Counted from the first letter of the stretch, positions 8,085 to 17,608 are shown. The stretch is 35,573 nucleotides of DNA from Lentisphaeria bacterium (GCA_017457105.1 JAFTIA010000078.1:1-35573); one strand, 5' to 3'. The notes: generated from the sequence alone by a model not told the origin. Made by a program: numbers and translations.

Positions 8085-8534
8085 TCAGTATTGTTCCAGC
8101 AGAGCACGGACACCGGCAAGGACTTCCCGGTAGGTTTGTTCAAAATCGCCGCTGTACCAGGGATCATCCACTTCGCCGGGCATATCCGTCAAATCCAGCA
8201 GGCGGACGATCTTCCGTGCGGGATCCGAGGGGAAAAAGCGGCGCAGACGGACCATGTTGCTGTTATCCATGCCGATAATAAGGTCAAACTTTTCATAATC
8301 TTCCGGCCGGATACGCCGTGCCGTTTTGCCGGAGGAGTCGATGCCGTGAGCGGAAAGCAGTCTGCGGGCAGGGGGATAAACGGGATTCCCGATCTCCTCA
8401 CTGCTGACGGCTGCCGATTCCACATAAAAATCATCGGCACGGCCCGCCTTTTCCGCTTCGTGTTTCATCACAAATTCCGCCATGGGACTGCGGCAGATAT
8501 TTCCGTGACAGACAAATAAGATATTCATTGCCAT
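8085..8534 (-). CDS. low-molecular-weight protein-tyrosine phosphatase
   Basis: The 149-residue cytoplasmic enzyme has the family P-loop CHGNICRS (Cys9 nucleophile, Arg15) close to the N-terminus and the general-acid segment DDPWYSGDF near residue 123, both expected in active enzymes that remove phosphate from tyrosine. Targets are unknown; no tyrosine kinase or exopolysaccharide cluster is nearby, so a role in capsule control is not supported here. An in-frame ATG at 8528 (MNILFV) is an equally likely start. It lies 11 nt from both its neighbours in the minus-strand run. Confidence 0.92.
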   Translation of the reverse strand: MAMNILFVCHGNICRSPMAEFVMKHEAEKAGRADDFYVESAAVSSEEIGNPVYPPARRLLSAHGIDSSGKTARRIRPEDYEKFDLIIGMDNSNMVRLRRFFPSDPARKIVRLLDLTDMPGEVDDPWYSGDFEQTYREVLAGVRALLEQY

Positions 8535-8545
8535 TTTTTATTCTT

Positions 8546-8956
8546 TCAATCAAAAAGTTCCAACTGCTGTTCCCGTTTCTGACGGGAATTTTCATATTCC
8601 TGCATGGGGCATTGCTCCATGATCCAGGCCATTATAACATTTGTCAGAAAGGTTATTTCCATTTCTGTCAGCGGCCGTCCGGCAGGGATGCCGTGCCATT
8701 TGGCAAGGCATTTCCGGCAGCAGATGCCCAACGCATGTTGGGCAATAAAAACGGCGTGCCCTTTCATGGGTGTCTGCCGTCCGTCATTTTCCGGCCAGGC
8801 CGGAGCCAGCCGGGAGCAGAGTATTTTTTCTGCCTGTTTCCGGAGCTCTGCCGGTCCTTTTTCCGCCACATAACATTTTTCCTGATCCTTGAGGCGGAAC
8901 CTGCTTCGGAACTTGCTGCGGGCAAGGCGTTCCTTTAAATCCTTGTACGGGGTCAT
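8546..8956 (-). CDS. DUF4186 family protein
   Basis: The 136-residue protein matches DUF4186, a family without known function. Recognisable segments are KFRSRFRL near residue 15, RLAPAWPENDGRQTPMKGH in the middle, VFIAQHALGICCRKCL and KWHGI. The conserved His and paired Cys residues (HA..CCRKC) could bind a metal, which is an inference. No signal peptide or membrane segment is seen. It starts 6 nt after the hydrolase stop and ends 11 nt before the phosphatase, so it is probably cotranscribed with both. Confidence 0.88.
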   Translation of the reverse strand: MTPYKDLKERLARSKFRSRFRLKDQEKCYVAEKGPAELRKQAEKILCSRLAPAWPENDGRQTPMKGHAVFIAQHALGICCRKCLAKWHGIPAGRPLTEMEITFLTNVIMAWIMEQCPMQEYENSRQKREQQLELFD

Positions 8957-8962
8957 GCGTTC

Positions 8963-9976
8963 TCAGCGGCCCAGTTCGGAGGATTGTTTTGCCGTCATTC
9001 TGCCGGGCGTCCAGTCCGCAGGCTTTTTCCGGGATTGGCGGGAGAGCCATTCCAAGCCGGTCTTGCCCAGAATGTTATGCCCGCCCACAAACAGCGTGAT
9101 CCGGGCACGGTTTGCCTGTTTGCGGAAAAGTACTTTGTGAGCTTTGAACGCCGGATCATCTTCCGGAATCCCGAATTTCGCCGGGATTTGAAAATTCTTC
9201 TGCATCAATTCAATGTCTTGTGCCGCAATACGGTCAGCAGGATCTACCAGAAGATTGTAGGCATTCAACGCATGACTGATGGGGACAAGCGTATCCCGGA
9301 TGCCTGTACTGATATCCACCGTACAGGAAATTTCCGGATTCAGATAGGTCACAGGAGAACGCTTGACGGCTTCGGCTTTCGCCTTGGGATCTGTTGCCGG
9401 ATCGCCGCCGAATGCCGCACGCATGTGCTTGTAATAACCCACGTTTTTCCGGAAACATTCATCGTGCCACTTTGCCAGATCCGAAATAGGACACCATGCG
9501 GAAACCGCCGTCCACATTTCCGGATACCGTGCCGCCATGAGCAGTGTGGCGAAACCTCCGCCCGATCCGCCGATAAGATAGACCCGGTCCGGATCCACTT
9601 TGGCGATTTTTTTCATGTATTCTGCCGCATCACGGATATCCGCCACCACGGCTTCCGATCCGCAGGCTTGCGGCGTCCAGTTGGGCCCCCGGAAGTTGGG
9701 GAAAATAAAGTTCCAGTTGTTTTCCATACAGAATTCTGCAAAATCGGCGCAATTCTGCTTGTAATTGCCGCTCCATGTATGCAGGGCAACCACCAGTGGT
9801 CTTGGCGCATCCCCTTTGGCAAGATAGAGATACGCTTTCTGTTTGGAGTCGTCAAACGAGCAGGGGTAATCCACTTCGGTCAAGAGAGCTTTGATCCGGT
9901 TTTCCCGTTCTGTGACAGTTTCGGCACAAAGGCTGAAGAGCGTGCAAATAAGAAGAATGGTCAAAAAATTTTTCAC
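8963..9976 (-). CDS. secreted alpha/beta hydrolase, prolyl-oligopeptidase-like
   Basis: A 337-residue protein with a signal peptide (MKNFLTILLICTLFSLCA) and an alpha/beta hydrolase fold. The nucleophile elbow is GGSGGG (Ser138) after DRVYLI; HTWSGNY near 67 fits an oxyanion loop, and GGHNILGKTG near the C-terminus probably supplies the catalytic His. It may be an esterase or peptidase acting outside the cytoplasm; the substrate is unknown. The frame opens further to an ATG at 10030, but that stretch contains the terminator of the RND operon and would put 18 polar residues before the signal peptide, so the GTG at 9976, preceded by GGAAAAAGGA, is preferred. It leads a four-gene minus run. Confidence 0.8.
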   Translation of the reverse strand: MKNFLTILLICTLFSLCAETVTERENRIKALLTEVDYPCSFDDSKQKAYLYLAKGDAPRPLVVALHTWSGNYKQNCADFAEFCMENNWNFIFPNFRGPNWTPQACGSEAVVADIRDAAEYMKKIAKVDPDRVYLIGGSGGGFATLLMAARYPEMWTAVSAWCPISDLAKWHDECFRKNVGYYKHMRAAFGGDPATDPKAKAEAVKRSPVTYLNPEISCTVDISTGIRDTLVPISHALNAYNLLVDPADRIAAQDIELMQKNFQIPAKFGIPEDDPAFKAHKVLFRKQANRARITLFVGGHNILGKTGLEWLSRQSRKKPADWTPGRMTAKQSSELGR

Positions 9977-9991
9977 GGTCCTTTTTCCATC

Positions 9992-10021
9992 AAAAAAAGT
10001 CCCCCGTTTTCCGGAGGACTT
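9992..10021 (-). terminator. terminator of the RND efflux operon
   Basis: On the minus strand a 10-bp stem with one mismatch (9997-10006 with 10012-10021) and a 5-nt loop is followed by seven T (A at 9992-9998 on plus). It starts 13 nt after the pump stop codon. Confidence 0.8.
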
Positions 10022-10034
10022 GTATTCCATGAAT

Positions 10035-13000
10035 TTAAGCGGTGCGATCCTTTTTTTCTTTCACCTTGTCTTTCACAAAAACAAAGTACATGGCAGGGAT
10101 CACATACAGCGTGAGGATCGAGGCAAAAGTGAGCCCCCCAACGACCCCCATCCCGCAGGAAGAGCGCAGTTCAGAGCCCAGCCCCGTACCGAATGCCATG
10201 GGGAGCATCCCCGCCACAGAGGCGATGCTGGTCATGACAATGGGGCGGAATTTTTCGGATGCCGCCTTTTTCATAGCTGCGTGGGCAGACATGCCGTTAT
10301 CCACATGCATGGCGCAGTCATCCATGATCAGAATGGCATTGTTCACCACGATCCCGATCATCATTACGCCCCCAAGAAGCCCCATCATGGACATGGACAT
10401 CCCTGCAAGATACAGCGTCAGATACATTCCCAGGAATCCCAGCGGCACCGTGAACATGATGAGGAACGGGCGGGTCCAGGATTCCATAAGGGCACAAATC
10501 AGAAGGTAGGTCAGCATAATGGCAAGCAGGATCACTTCCACAAATTCAAGGGAGGTTTCCCCCATGCGTTCCACCTGCCCGATAAAGCGGGCACCGTATC
10601 CGGGGGGCAGCTGGGATTGCGCTGTTTCCCGGAGGACTTTTACCACTTCGCCCAGCGTTTTCCCCGGGGCGGTGTTGGCATAGATCCAGATGGCGCGTTC
10701 TTTATCATACCGGTTGATACAGACTGAACGCACGTCTTCGGTAAGATCCGCCAGAACATTGATGTTCAGGGGATTCCCGTTCTGGGAGCCGATCGCCAGC
10801 TGATAGACCTGCTGAAGTCCGGGTTCTTCCGTCTGCTTCACCCGGATATCAAAAGAACGGTTGCCCAGACGGTAAGTCCCTACTTCGATCCCTTCATAAG
10901 TCCCTCGAACAGAGGAACTCAAGGTGTCCGCTTCGATCCCCATATTCTGCAGAACGGGGCGGCGGGGAGTGATGTTGATATTGGGTTTCCCCACCCGGAT
11001 ACTGGTATCCAGGTCGGAAGTGATCTTCAAGTCACGCACTTTCATCTGGACGGTTTTGCCGATGCGCTCGAGTTCTTCCAGACTGGAGCCGGAGATCCGC
11101 ATGGGAATATCTGCCGCACCGCCGCCGCCGCCATCGGTACGGGGCGTGCTGAAGGTGATGATGCAGTTTTCCATATAATCCAGTTCCGAACGGACTTTTT
11201 CCACCAGCTGGGGCAGCGTTTCCCTGCGTTCTGTTTTACCGGTGACTTTGACCAGCAGTTCCGCCAGATACACGGCGTTGGAGACCTGTCCGCCGGAGCC
11301 GCTGACGTTCCCGATGTTCACGCTGACACCACGCACAAAAGGCAGCTGCTGGATACGGGCAACTGCTTTCTGGGTGCGTTCAATATTGGCATCCAGATTG
11401 AAGTTGGTGGGGTACTCGATACGGACGGAGATTTCCCCCTGGTCCGCCTTGGGCATAAAGGACATCCCCACCTGCGGAACAATGAAGAAATAGATCGCCG
11501 CACAGAGGATCGCTGTAAGAAGCAGTACCAGTTTGGCGTGTTTTGCCGTCCATTCCACGGAACGGGCAAACGCATTGGTCAGGGCGTCATATCCTCTGTC
11601 CCACGGAATAAACATCTTTTCCAGCAGGGTTTTGCCTGTTTTTTTGTTTCCGTACTTTTTCAGCAGGAGTCCCGCAAGGATCGGGGTAAGAGTGAAACTG
11701 ATGAAAAGGGAAACGATCGTTGCCGCCACCATCACCCCGGCAAAGGGGGCCATCTGGCGGCCGGTACGGGTGGTCATCATGGCAACGGGGACAAACACCA
11801 CCACATTGGTCAGGGCACTTGCCGCCACAGCGGTAATGACTTCCCCGGTTCCCTTGTTGGCGGCGGTCCAGGAGTCTTCGCCCCGGTCCATGTGCCGGAA
11901 GATATTTTCGATGACCACGATGGAGTTGGTCACCAGCACCCCCACGGAACACCCCAGCGAGAGCAGTGTCATGATGTTGAAGGTGTAATCCAGATATTGC
12001 ATCAGCCCGAATGTCACGGCAACCGAGATCGGCATGGAGACCATGACAATGAAGGTGGAGCGCAGTTCGTGCAGGAAGAGGAAAAGCAGTACCGCAGTAA
12101 GGGCGATACCGATCACGATACTGTTCCAGGCATCATCCACGGAGGCATGGATAAATTCCCCCGCATCCCGGAACCAGACCAGTTCCATCCCGCCGGGGAG
12201 TTCCCCCTTGCGTTTGACTTCTTCAAATTTGGCACGGATATTGTTGATGACCTGCACGGCATTGGCATCGCCGCGCTTGATGATCCGCAGACTGGCGGCG
12301 GGTTTGCCGTTCACAAAACTGCGGCTGCGGGCTTCACGGGAAATGAGTTTGGCCGTGGCAACATCCCGCATATAGACCCGTTTATTCTGATGTTTGCCGA
12401 TTTCCAGAGAGGCGATATCGTCAAAACTCTTGAATTCCCCGTCAAAAGTCAGGTTGACTTCCCGGCCATCGCCCCGGATACGGCCCGCCGGGATCTTGAC
12501 ATTGTTGGCTTCCAGTTTTTTGATGATATCCGCCATGGTCAGGTTGGTGGCGGCAAGTTTCTGGCGGTCCACCAGAATGTGGACCTGCATTTCATTGGCA
12601 CCCACTACCCGGACTTCCCCTACGCCGGGAATGGAGGAAAAGCGGTCGGCAAGTTTATCATCTGCATAGTCATACAGCTGATCCACAGTAGCGTCACCGG
12701 TCAGATAGATCTGTACCACGGCGGTGGCGTTGTTGTCGATTTTCCGGATGGTCGGTTCGGTCACCCCTTCCGGAAAGTCGTCCCGGATACGGTTGAGTTT
12801 TTCACGGACGTCTGTGGCGGCAATGTCCACATTGGCACCCATGTTGAATTCCAGCGAGGTACGGCATTCGTTTTCCATACAGATGTTGGAAATGTGCCGC
12901 AAGCCTTCCAGAGACGCCACGGCATCTTCAATACGCCGGGCGACTTCCACTTCGATCTCTTCCGGACTGCCCCCCTGATATTCCGTACGGATCATGATGT

Positions 13001-13130
13001 ACGGAATTTCAATACTGGGCATCAGGTCGATACTGAGTTTCCGGTAAGCGTTCAACCCCAGCATCACCAGAACGATGATGAATGCGCTCATGGCAATGGG
13101 GCGGCGGACGGACCATTCATTTAAGAACAT
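10035..13130 (-). CDS. RND efflux pump permease (AcrB/HAE-like)
   Basis: The 1031-residue inner-membrane pump has the RND layout: first helix, large periplasmic loop, helices 2-6, a second loop and helices 8-12. With the adjacent adaptor and an outer-membrane channel (not in the window) it should export drugs or metabolites. The helix-4 motif, where AcrB has two Asp (VDD) needed for proton relay, reads VTNSIVVIEN at about residues 400-409. The helix-10 position of AcrB Lys940 is Asn (VVNNAILIMDD). The frame continues to a TTG at 13139, but the ATG at 13130 has GGAG 10 nt upstream and gives the usual N-terminus FLNEWSVRRP. It overlaps the adaptor gene by 14 nt. Confidence 0.93.
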   Translation of the reverse strand: MFLNEWSVRRPIAMSAFIIVLVMLGLNAYRKLSIDLMPSIEIPYIMIRTEYQGGSPEEIEVEVARRIEDAVASLEGLRHISNICMENECRTSLEFNMGANVDIAATDVREKLNRIRDDFPEGVTEPTIRKIDNNATAVVQIYLTGDATVDQLYDYADDKLADRFSSIPGVGEVRVVGANEMQVHILVDRQKLAATNLTMADIIKKLEANNVKIPAGRIRGDGREVNLTFDGEFKSFDDIASLEIGKHQNKRVYMRDVATAKLISREARSRSFVNGKPAASLRIIKRGDANAVQVINNIRAKFEEVKRKGELPGGMELVWFRDAGEFIHASVDDAWNSIVIGIALTAVLLFLFLHELRSTFIVMVSMPISVAVTFGLMQYLDYTFNIMTLLSLGCSVGVLVTNSIVVIENIFRHMDRGEDSWTAANKGTGEVITAVAASALTNVVVFVPVAMMTTRTGRQMAPFAGVMVAATIVSLFISFTLTPILAGLLLKKYGNKKTGKTLLEKMFIPWDRGYDALTNAFARSVEWTAKHAKLVLLLTAILCAAIYFFIVPQVGMSFMPKADQGEISVRIEYPTNFNLDANIERTQKAVARIQQLPFVRGVSVNIGNVSGSGGQVSNAVYLAELLVKVTGKTERRETLPQLVEKVRSELDYMENCIITFSTPRTDGGGGGAADIPMRISGSSLEELERIGKTVQMKVRDLKITSDLDTSIRVGKPNINITPRRPVLQNMGIEADTLSSSVRGTYEGIEVGTYRLGNRSFDIRVKQTEEPGLQQVYQLAIGSQNGNPLNINVLADLTEDVRSVCINRYDKERAIWIYANTAPGKTLGEVVKVLRETAQSQLPPGYGARFIGQVERMGETSLEFVEVILLAIMLTYLLICALMESWTRPFLIMFTVPLGFLGMYLTLYLAGMSMSMMGLLGGVMMIGIVVNNAILIMDDCAMHVDNGMSAHAAMKKAASEKFRPIVMTSIASVAGMLPMAFGTGLGSELRSSCGMGVVGGLTFASILTLYVIPAMYFVFVKDKVKEKKDRTA

Positions 13131-14313
13131 TGCTGTCAAGCTCCCTGAGAACGGACAGTTTGTCGCCCGGGTTGATGAAGGTTTGACCGCTGACTACAAA
13201 GCGGCGGCCGGCAAAATCTTTGGCATTCAGGACTTCTGTGAATTTTCCGTCCACAATGCCGGTTTTGATCTCGAGCTGTTCTGCAATGCCGTCCTTGTCT
13301 GCAAACGCCACCTGCACATTGTCTCCCCGGATCTGAATGGCATCCGACGGCAGGCCGTAGCCCTTGCTTTCCCGGGTGAGAAGATCCACACTGCACATCA
13401 GACCGCTCACAAGAGAGGTGTCCGCCGGGAGCAGGATCTTGATTTTGAAGGTGCGGCTCAAGGGGTCCACACTGGGGGAGCGGTAACTGACGATGGCTTC
13501 CCCGGCGGGCATGTCATCCAGCGCAAAGACTGCCCGGGTCTTGCCCGGCAGGATGCTGTTGTAATGCAGGGCACTGATCTGGCAGACAACTTCCAGACTT
13601 TTCTGGTTTTCCAGACGGATGATCTGGGTGCCTCCCTTGACGAATTCTCCCCGTTCCACAAATTTTTCAGTGATGATCCCGTCGAACGGAGCTTTGATTT
13701 CGGAGTCTGCCAGGTTTTTCCGGGCAATGGAAAGGCTGGTCTCCTGTTTGGCTTCCAATGCTTCTGCGATCCGCAGAAGGGACTGGGATTTGGCACATTC
13801 AGCCTGCGCTTCTTTGGCCGCCAGTTCAGCCGCTTCGTAATTGTCCTGGGAAACCGCATTGGATTTCCGGAGGGTCTTGGCGCGCTCGTAGTCGATTTCC
13901 GCCTTTTTCAGTTTGATTTGAGCCAGCTGAAGAGAGATCCGGGCGGTATTGACTTCCGACTTGCAGACTTCCAGAGCCCGCTGTGCCACAGAAACTTCGT
14001 TTTCCAGATTCTGGCGGTCGATCTGAAAGAGCAGCTGGCCCTTTTTGACCACATCCCCTTCATCCACATTCAAAATATCCAGCGTGCCTTCGGTACGGCT
14101 GGAGAGAGAGGCAAATTCCACGGGTTCCACCGTCCCCTGAACAGGGATACGCTGGCGGAAATCCATCTGCGGCATTTTGGCAAGAGTCACACGGACGACT
14201 TTGTTTTTTGCCGCAGGCGGTGCTTTTTTGGCACATCCGGCAGGGGCGAGAGCAAGCCCGGCAAGCAGAAGACAGCAGGAGCACATTTTCCAGTCAGTCA
14301 GTCGATGCTTCAT
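13117..14313 (-). CDS. RND efflux periplasmic adaptor (membrane fusion) lipoprotein
   Basis: The 398-residue AcrA/HlyD-type adaptor bridges the RND pump to an outer-membrane channel. It has a signal peptide with lipobox APAGC (Cys about residue 27), so it should be lipid-anchored. Then come a barrel-sandwich lipoyl-like half (VQGTVEPVEFASL, VKKGQLLFQID), a long helical hairpin rich in Lys/Glu/Ala (about residues 110-195), the second lipoyl half (IKAPFDGIITEKFVERGEFV) and beta-barrel and membrane-proximal domains. AAAGGA precedes the ATG and a promoter lies 41 nt upstream. Its end overlaps the pump start by 14 nt, indicating coupled translation. No TolC-like gene or local regulator is present. 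Confidence 0.93.
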   Translation of the reverse strand: MKHRLTDWKMCSCCLLLAGLALAPAGCAKKAPPAAKNKVVRVTLAKMPQMDFRQRIPVQGTVEPVEFASLSSRTEGTLDILNVDEGDVVKKGQLLFQIDRQNLENEVSVAQRALEVCKSEVNTARISLQLAQIKLKKAEIDYERAKTLRKSNAVSQDNYEAAELAAKEAQAECAKSQSLLRIAEALEAKQETSLSIARKNLADSEIKAPFDGIITEKFVERGEFVKGGTQIIRLENQKSLEVVCQISALHYNSILPGKTRAVFALDDMPAGEAIVSYRSPSVDPLSRTFKIKILLPADTSLVSGLMCSVDLLTRESKGYGLPSDAIQIRGDNVQVAFADKDGIAEQLEIKTGIVDGKFTEVLNAKDFAGRRFVVSGQTFINPGDKLSVLRELDSNVLK

Positions 14314-14353
14314 CGATTTGATCCTTTCATTTTATATACTGCATATAGTGCCT

Positions 14354-14382
14354 AATATATCACAAAAAAAGATCAAAATCAA
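14354..14382 (-). promoter_or_regulatory. sigma-70 type promoter of the RND efflux operon
   Basis: On the minus strand TTGATT (14377-14382) and TATATT (14354-14359) are separated by 17 nt, and the adaptor start is 41 nt downstream. Confidence 0.6.
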
Positions 14383-14419
14383 CTTTGAAAGTTTTGGAAA
14401 ACGGAATTTTTCGGAAAAT

Positions 14420-16579
14420 TCAGTCATTTTTTCCGGTGTCCTGAAAGCGTTCTGCCAAAAGGGAATACCGGGGGGCCTGCCGGGTATTGCAGGCGGCGGC
14501 ATAAATGGCTTTTCTGCCCCCGATCAGCACCAGCAGTTTTTTCGCCCGGGTGACCGCTGTGTAAAGCAGATTCCGCTGGAGCATGATGCTGTGCTGGGAG
14601 AGAATGGGCAGGACCACCGCCGGAAATTCACAGCCCTGACTCTTGTGGACCGTGATGGCGTAAGAGAGGGTCAGTTGGTCCGCATCTTCAAAGCCGTATT
14701 CCACCGGCCGGTCGCCGTCAAAAAGGACGGTGAACTTCTTTTTCTTTGCATCGATGCGCTCAATGATCCCCTGATCCCCGTTGAAGGTCTGCAAGTCGTA
14801 ATTATTGCTTGTCTGCATGACCCGGTCGCCCTGCTTAAAAAGCCGTTCTCCGGAGCGGATGCACTCTTTTGTTCCGGGATTCAGCAGTTCCTGCAGCCGG
14901 GTATTCATTTCCGCAGTGCCGCAAGTCCCTTTGTTCATGGGGGTAAGAACTTGAATATCCGTCATGGGGTTCAGCCGGAACCGCTTGGGGATGCGTTCAC
15001 AGACGCTTTTCAGGACCAGCTGCAATGCCTTTTCCGGGTCTTCCTGTTCGATCCAGTAAAAGTCACTTAACTGTCCATCCTGCGGCGGGCGTTCCGGCAT
15101 TTGTCCCCGGTTGATCCGGTGGGCGTTTTGAATAATACGGCTTCCCGCAGATTGCCGGAATACCTCTGTCAGTTCCGTTGTCAGAAATTTTCCGCTTGCA
15201 ATGAGATCGTTTAATACTCTGCCCGGTCCCACGGAGGGAAGCTGATCCCGATCCCCCACCAGAAGAACACTTGTTCCCGGTTTGACAGCACGGAAAAGAG
15301 CTTGAGCCAGAAGAATATCCAGCATGGAAACTTCATCCACGATCAGGAGGTCGCAGGGCAGGGGATTGGCATCATCATAGCCGAACCTGCCGGTCGCCGG
15401 ATCAAAGACCAGCAGCCGGTGCAGGGTTTTTGCCTGTAATCCGGTGGATTCCTCCATCCTTTTGGCGGCCTTTCCGGTGGGGGCGGCGGCGGCAATGCGG
15501 AGATCCGCTTTTTTTGCCCTGCGGACGATTTCCCCCAGAACCGTTGTTTTCCCCACGCCGGGACCGCCGGTAATGATGCAGAGAGGCGATTGCCGGATCC
15601 GTTCCACCGCAAGGAGCTGTTGGCTGCTGAACTGCATCCGGCTGTTCCGGCCGTCATCCAGACAGCGGCGGCCGGCAAATTGTTCAGCCGCCGCAAGTTC
15701 ATTGATCACCCGGGGCAGAGTGGTTTCGGCTCGGAGCAGTTGGGGGGCATACGCCATTTCCCGGTCGATGGCGATCAGTTTCCGGAAAACGGCCCTTTCG
15801 ATCCCCTGTACGGCAATATTTTCCGGCTGACCGGCAAGCTCCGATACCGCCCGGATAAAATAATTCATGGGCAAACAGATGTGGCCGTTGCCGGTTTCTT
15901 TATTCATGGTGAATACCGCAGCTGCGGTCATCCGTTCCGGGGAGTCCGGGGAAATACCCAATTCCTGTGCAATGGCATCCGCTTTCAGAAATCCGATGCC
16001 GTCAATATCTTCCGCCAGTTTGTACGGGTTGGCGCGGACCACATCGGCGGCTTTTGCCCCGTAACGGGCATAGAGTTTTCTGCAATAAGTCTGGCTGATC
16101 CCCAACCCCTGAAGAAAAATATACACATCCCGCAAGGCGGAACTTTCCTGCCATGCCTTGATGATCATTGCCGCCTTTTTTTTGCCGATTCCCGGAATAT
16201 CCATGATGCGTGTCGGGAATTTTTCCAGAATCGTCAGCGTTTCTTTGCCGAAAGTATCCACGATGAGTCTGGCGGTTTTTGCGCCGATCCCCGGAATACT
16301 GCCGGAGCCGAGAAAACGGATGATGCCGTCCTGGGTGGAGGGGAGAACCGGCCGGAAAGAGGCGGCTTTGAACTGGCGGCCGTACTCCGGGTGTTTGTCC
16401 CACCTGCCGGAAACTTCGATGCATTGCCCCGGCCCGATGCCGGAAATGGGCCCCACCACGATCTTTTCCCGGTCATCGGCTTCATCTTTCAAACGGAGAA
16501 CGCTGTAAGAGCCATCCGGTTTTTCAAATACAAAATGGAGAACTTCCCCCCGGATCACATTATGAAACAAGTCTTCCAC
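14420..16579 (-). CDS. recD2: RecD2-type ATP-dependent DNA helicase
   Basis: RecD2 is a 5'-3' superfamily 1 helicase not tied to RecBC, involved in replication-fork and recombination processing. The 719-residue protein has the long N-terminal region typical of RecD2: an OB-like start, then helix-hairpin-helix motifs (GSIPGIGAK near 93, DIPGIGKKK near 127, DIDGIGFLKA near 191). The motor follows, with Walker A GGPGVGKTT near 338, motif II DEVSMLD, and motif VI YAITVHKSQGCEFPAV near 640. The start is GTG, 3 nt after the permease stop with GGGGG just upstream, so it is translated as the last gene of a minus-strand run. recB and recC are not in the window. Confidence 0.93.
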   Translation of the reverse strand: MEDLFHNVIRGEVLHFVFEKPDGSYSVLRLKDEADDREKIVVGPISGIGPGQCIEVSGRWDKHPEYGRQFKAASFRPVLPSTQDGIIRFLGSGSIPGIGAKTARLIVDTFGKETLTILEKFPTRIMDIPGIGKKKAAMIIKAWQESSALRDVYIFLQGLGISQTYCRKLYARYGAKAADVVRANPYKLAEDIDGIGFLKADAIAQELGISPDSPERMTAAAVFTMNKETGNGHICLPMNYFIRAVSELAGQPENIAVQGIERAVFRKLIAIDREMAYAPQLLRAETTLPRVINELAAAEQFAGRRCLDDGRNSRMQFSSQQLLAVERIRQSPLCIITGGPGVGKTTVLGEIVRRAKKADLRIAAAAPTGKAAKRMEESTGLQAKTLHRLLVFDPATGRFGYDDANPLPCDLLIVDEVSMLDILLAQALFRAVKPGTSVLLVGDRDQLPSVGPGRVLNDLIASGKFLTTELTEVFRQSAGSRIIQNAHRINRGQMPERPPQDGQLSDFYWIEQEDPEKALQLVLKSVCERIPKRFRLNPMTDIQVLTPMNKGTCGTAEMNTRLQELLNPGTKECIRSGERLFKQGDRVMQTSNNYDLQTFNGDQGIIERIDAKKKKFTVLFDGDRPVEYGFEDADQLTLSYAITVHKSQGCEFPAVVLPILSQHSIMLQRNLLYTAVTRAKKLLVLIGGRKAIYAAACNTRQAPRYSLLAERFQDTGKND

Positions 16580-16582
16580 AAC

Positions 16583-17608
16583 TTACCCCCGTTTCCCGGT
16601 AAGGCTGATGCGGGGGTCCGCCGCCGCATACAAAAGGTCCGAGAGCAAAATCCCCGCCAGAGTCAGGATCCCGCTGAAAGCAAAAAGAGCCATGACCAAC
16701 GGGTAATCCCGGCTGGAAAGTGCCACCAGCGAAAGTGCCCCCATGCCCGGAATATTGAAAATATATTCCACCAGTACGCTCCCAGCCACCAGGCCCGGCA
16801 GTAATCCGCCGAAAAGAGTGATGAGGGTGATAAGGGCATTCCGGAAAGCGTGATGCCACAAAATCGCTGTTTCACTTGCCCCTTTGGCCCGGGCGGTGCG
16901 GATAAAATCGCCGTGGATCACTTCCAGCATACTGTTCCGGGCATAGCGGGACAAGCCTGCCAGCCCTGCATAGGATAAACATAAAACCGGAAGAATATAA
17001 CACTTTGCCGATGCCAGCAGAAGCTGCCAGCTGTTCATATTGTTTGCATCGGTGACATTCAGCCCTTTCAGGGGAAAGATGGGCCAGACACCGCCTTCGC
17101 AGGTGAGTGCCTGCAACAGCAGCCCCACCCACATGACGGGGAGTGAATACAGTACAAAAAGAGCCAACGCGCCTCCCCTGTCAAAGAGGGAATTTTCGTA
17201 TTTGGCAGAATAGACCCCGATGAGGATCGCCAGCAAATAGGTGAAAAAGACGCTTAAACAGTTGAGTTTCAGCGTAACAGGCAGCCGTTCCGCAATCATG
17301 CGGGTAACGGGCCGCCCCGGATCGACGACCACGGAACTCCCCAGATCTCCGTGGAGGATGGCCGCTTTGAACCAGCGGGCAAAGCCTGTCAGAACAGGTT
17401 CATCCAGCCCCAGTTTCTCCCGGACGGCACGGTTTCCCCGGTGTTCGCCTTTGTCTGCATCCATACTGGTGCCGGTACCTTCATCCACAAACATGTTGCT
17501 TCTTGCCGGATCCCCGGGGGCACAGCGGAGCAGAACATAACTTGCCAGCAGGATCACCGACAGGGTCAATCCTGCCAGAAGCAGGCGTTTGATCAGGTAA
17601 AAAAGCAT
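16583..17608 (-). CDS. OppB/DppB-type ABC transporter permease, lone subunit
   Basis: The 341-residue protein matches the first permease of peptide/nickel ABC importers: N-terminal LIKRLLLAGLTLSV with APGDPAR, then LGLDEPV, FARW and GDLGSS, and the inner-membrane EAA-like loop FIRTARAKGASE that docks to the ATPase. About six membrane helices are seen. The second permease, the two ATPases and the binding protein expected next to it are all absent, so it either works with subunits encoded elsewhere or has been recruited to another role. Its ATG overlaps the ATPase stop by one base (TAATG). Residues 40-62 hold a charged insertion (EGTGTSMDADKGEHRGNR) in the first periplasmic loop. Confidence 0.88.
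   Translation of the reverse strand: MLFYLIKRLLLAGLTLSVILLASYVLLRCAPGDPARSNMFVDEGTGTSMDADKGEHRGNRAVREKLGLDEPVLTGFARWFKAAILHGDLGSSVVVDPGRPVTRMIAERLPVTLKLNCLSVFFTYLLAILIGVYSAKYENSLFDRGGALALFVLYSLPVMWVGLLLQALTCEGGVWPIFPLKGLNVTDANNMNSWQLLLASAKCYILPVLCLSYAGLAGLSRYARNSMLEVIHGDFIRTARAKGASETAILWHHAFRNALITLITLFGGLLPGLVAGSVLVEYIFNIPGMGALSLVALSSRDYPLVMALFAFSGILTLAGILLSDLLYAAADPRISLTGKRG

Noticed and set aside
10042..13124. Long plus-strand frames opposite the RND pump
   Set aside because: They are antisense shadows of a well-supported RND gene, rich in His/Gly/Arg and without family features or ribosome-binding sites.
14404..14421. GAATTTT/AAAATTC hairpin at the recD2 stop as a terminator
   Set aside because: AT-only stem overlapping the stop codon region, with no clear T run; too weak to list.
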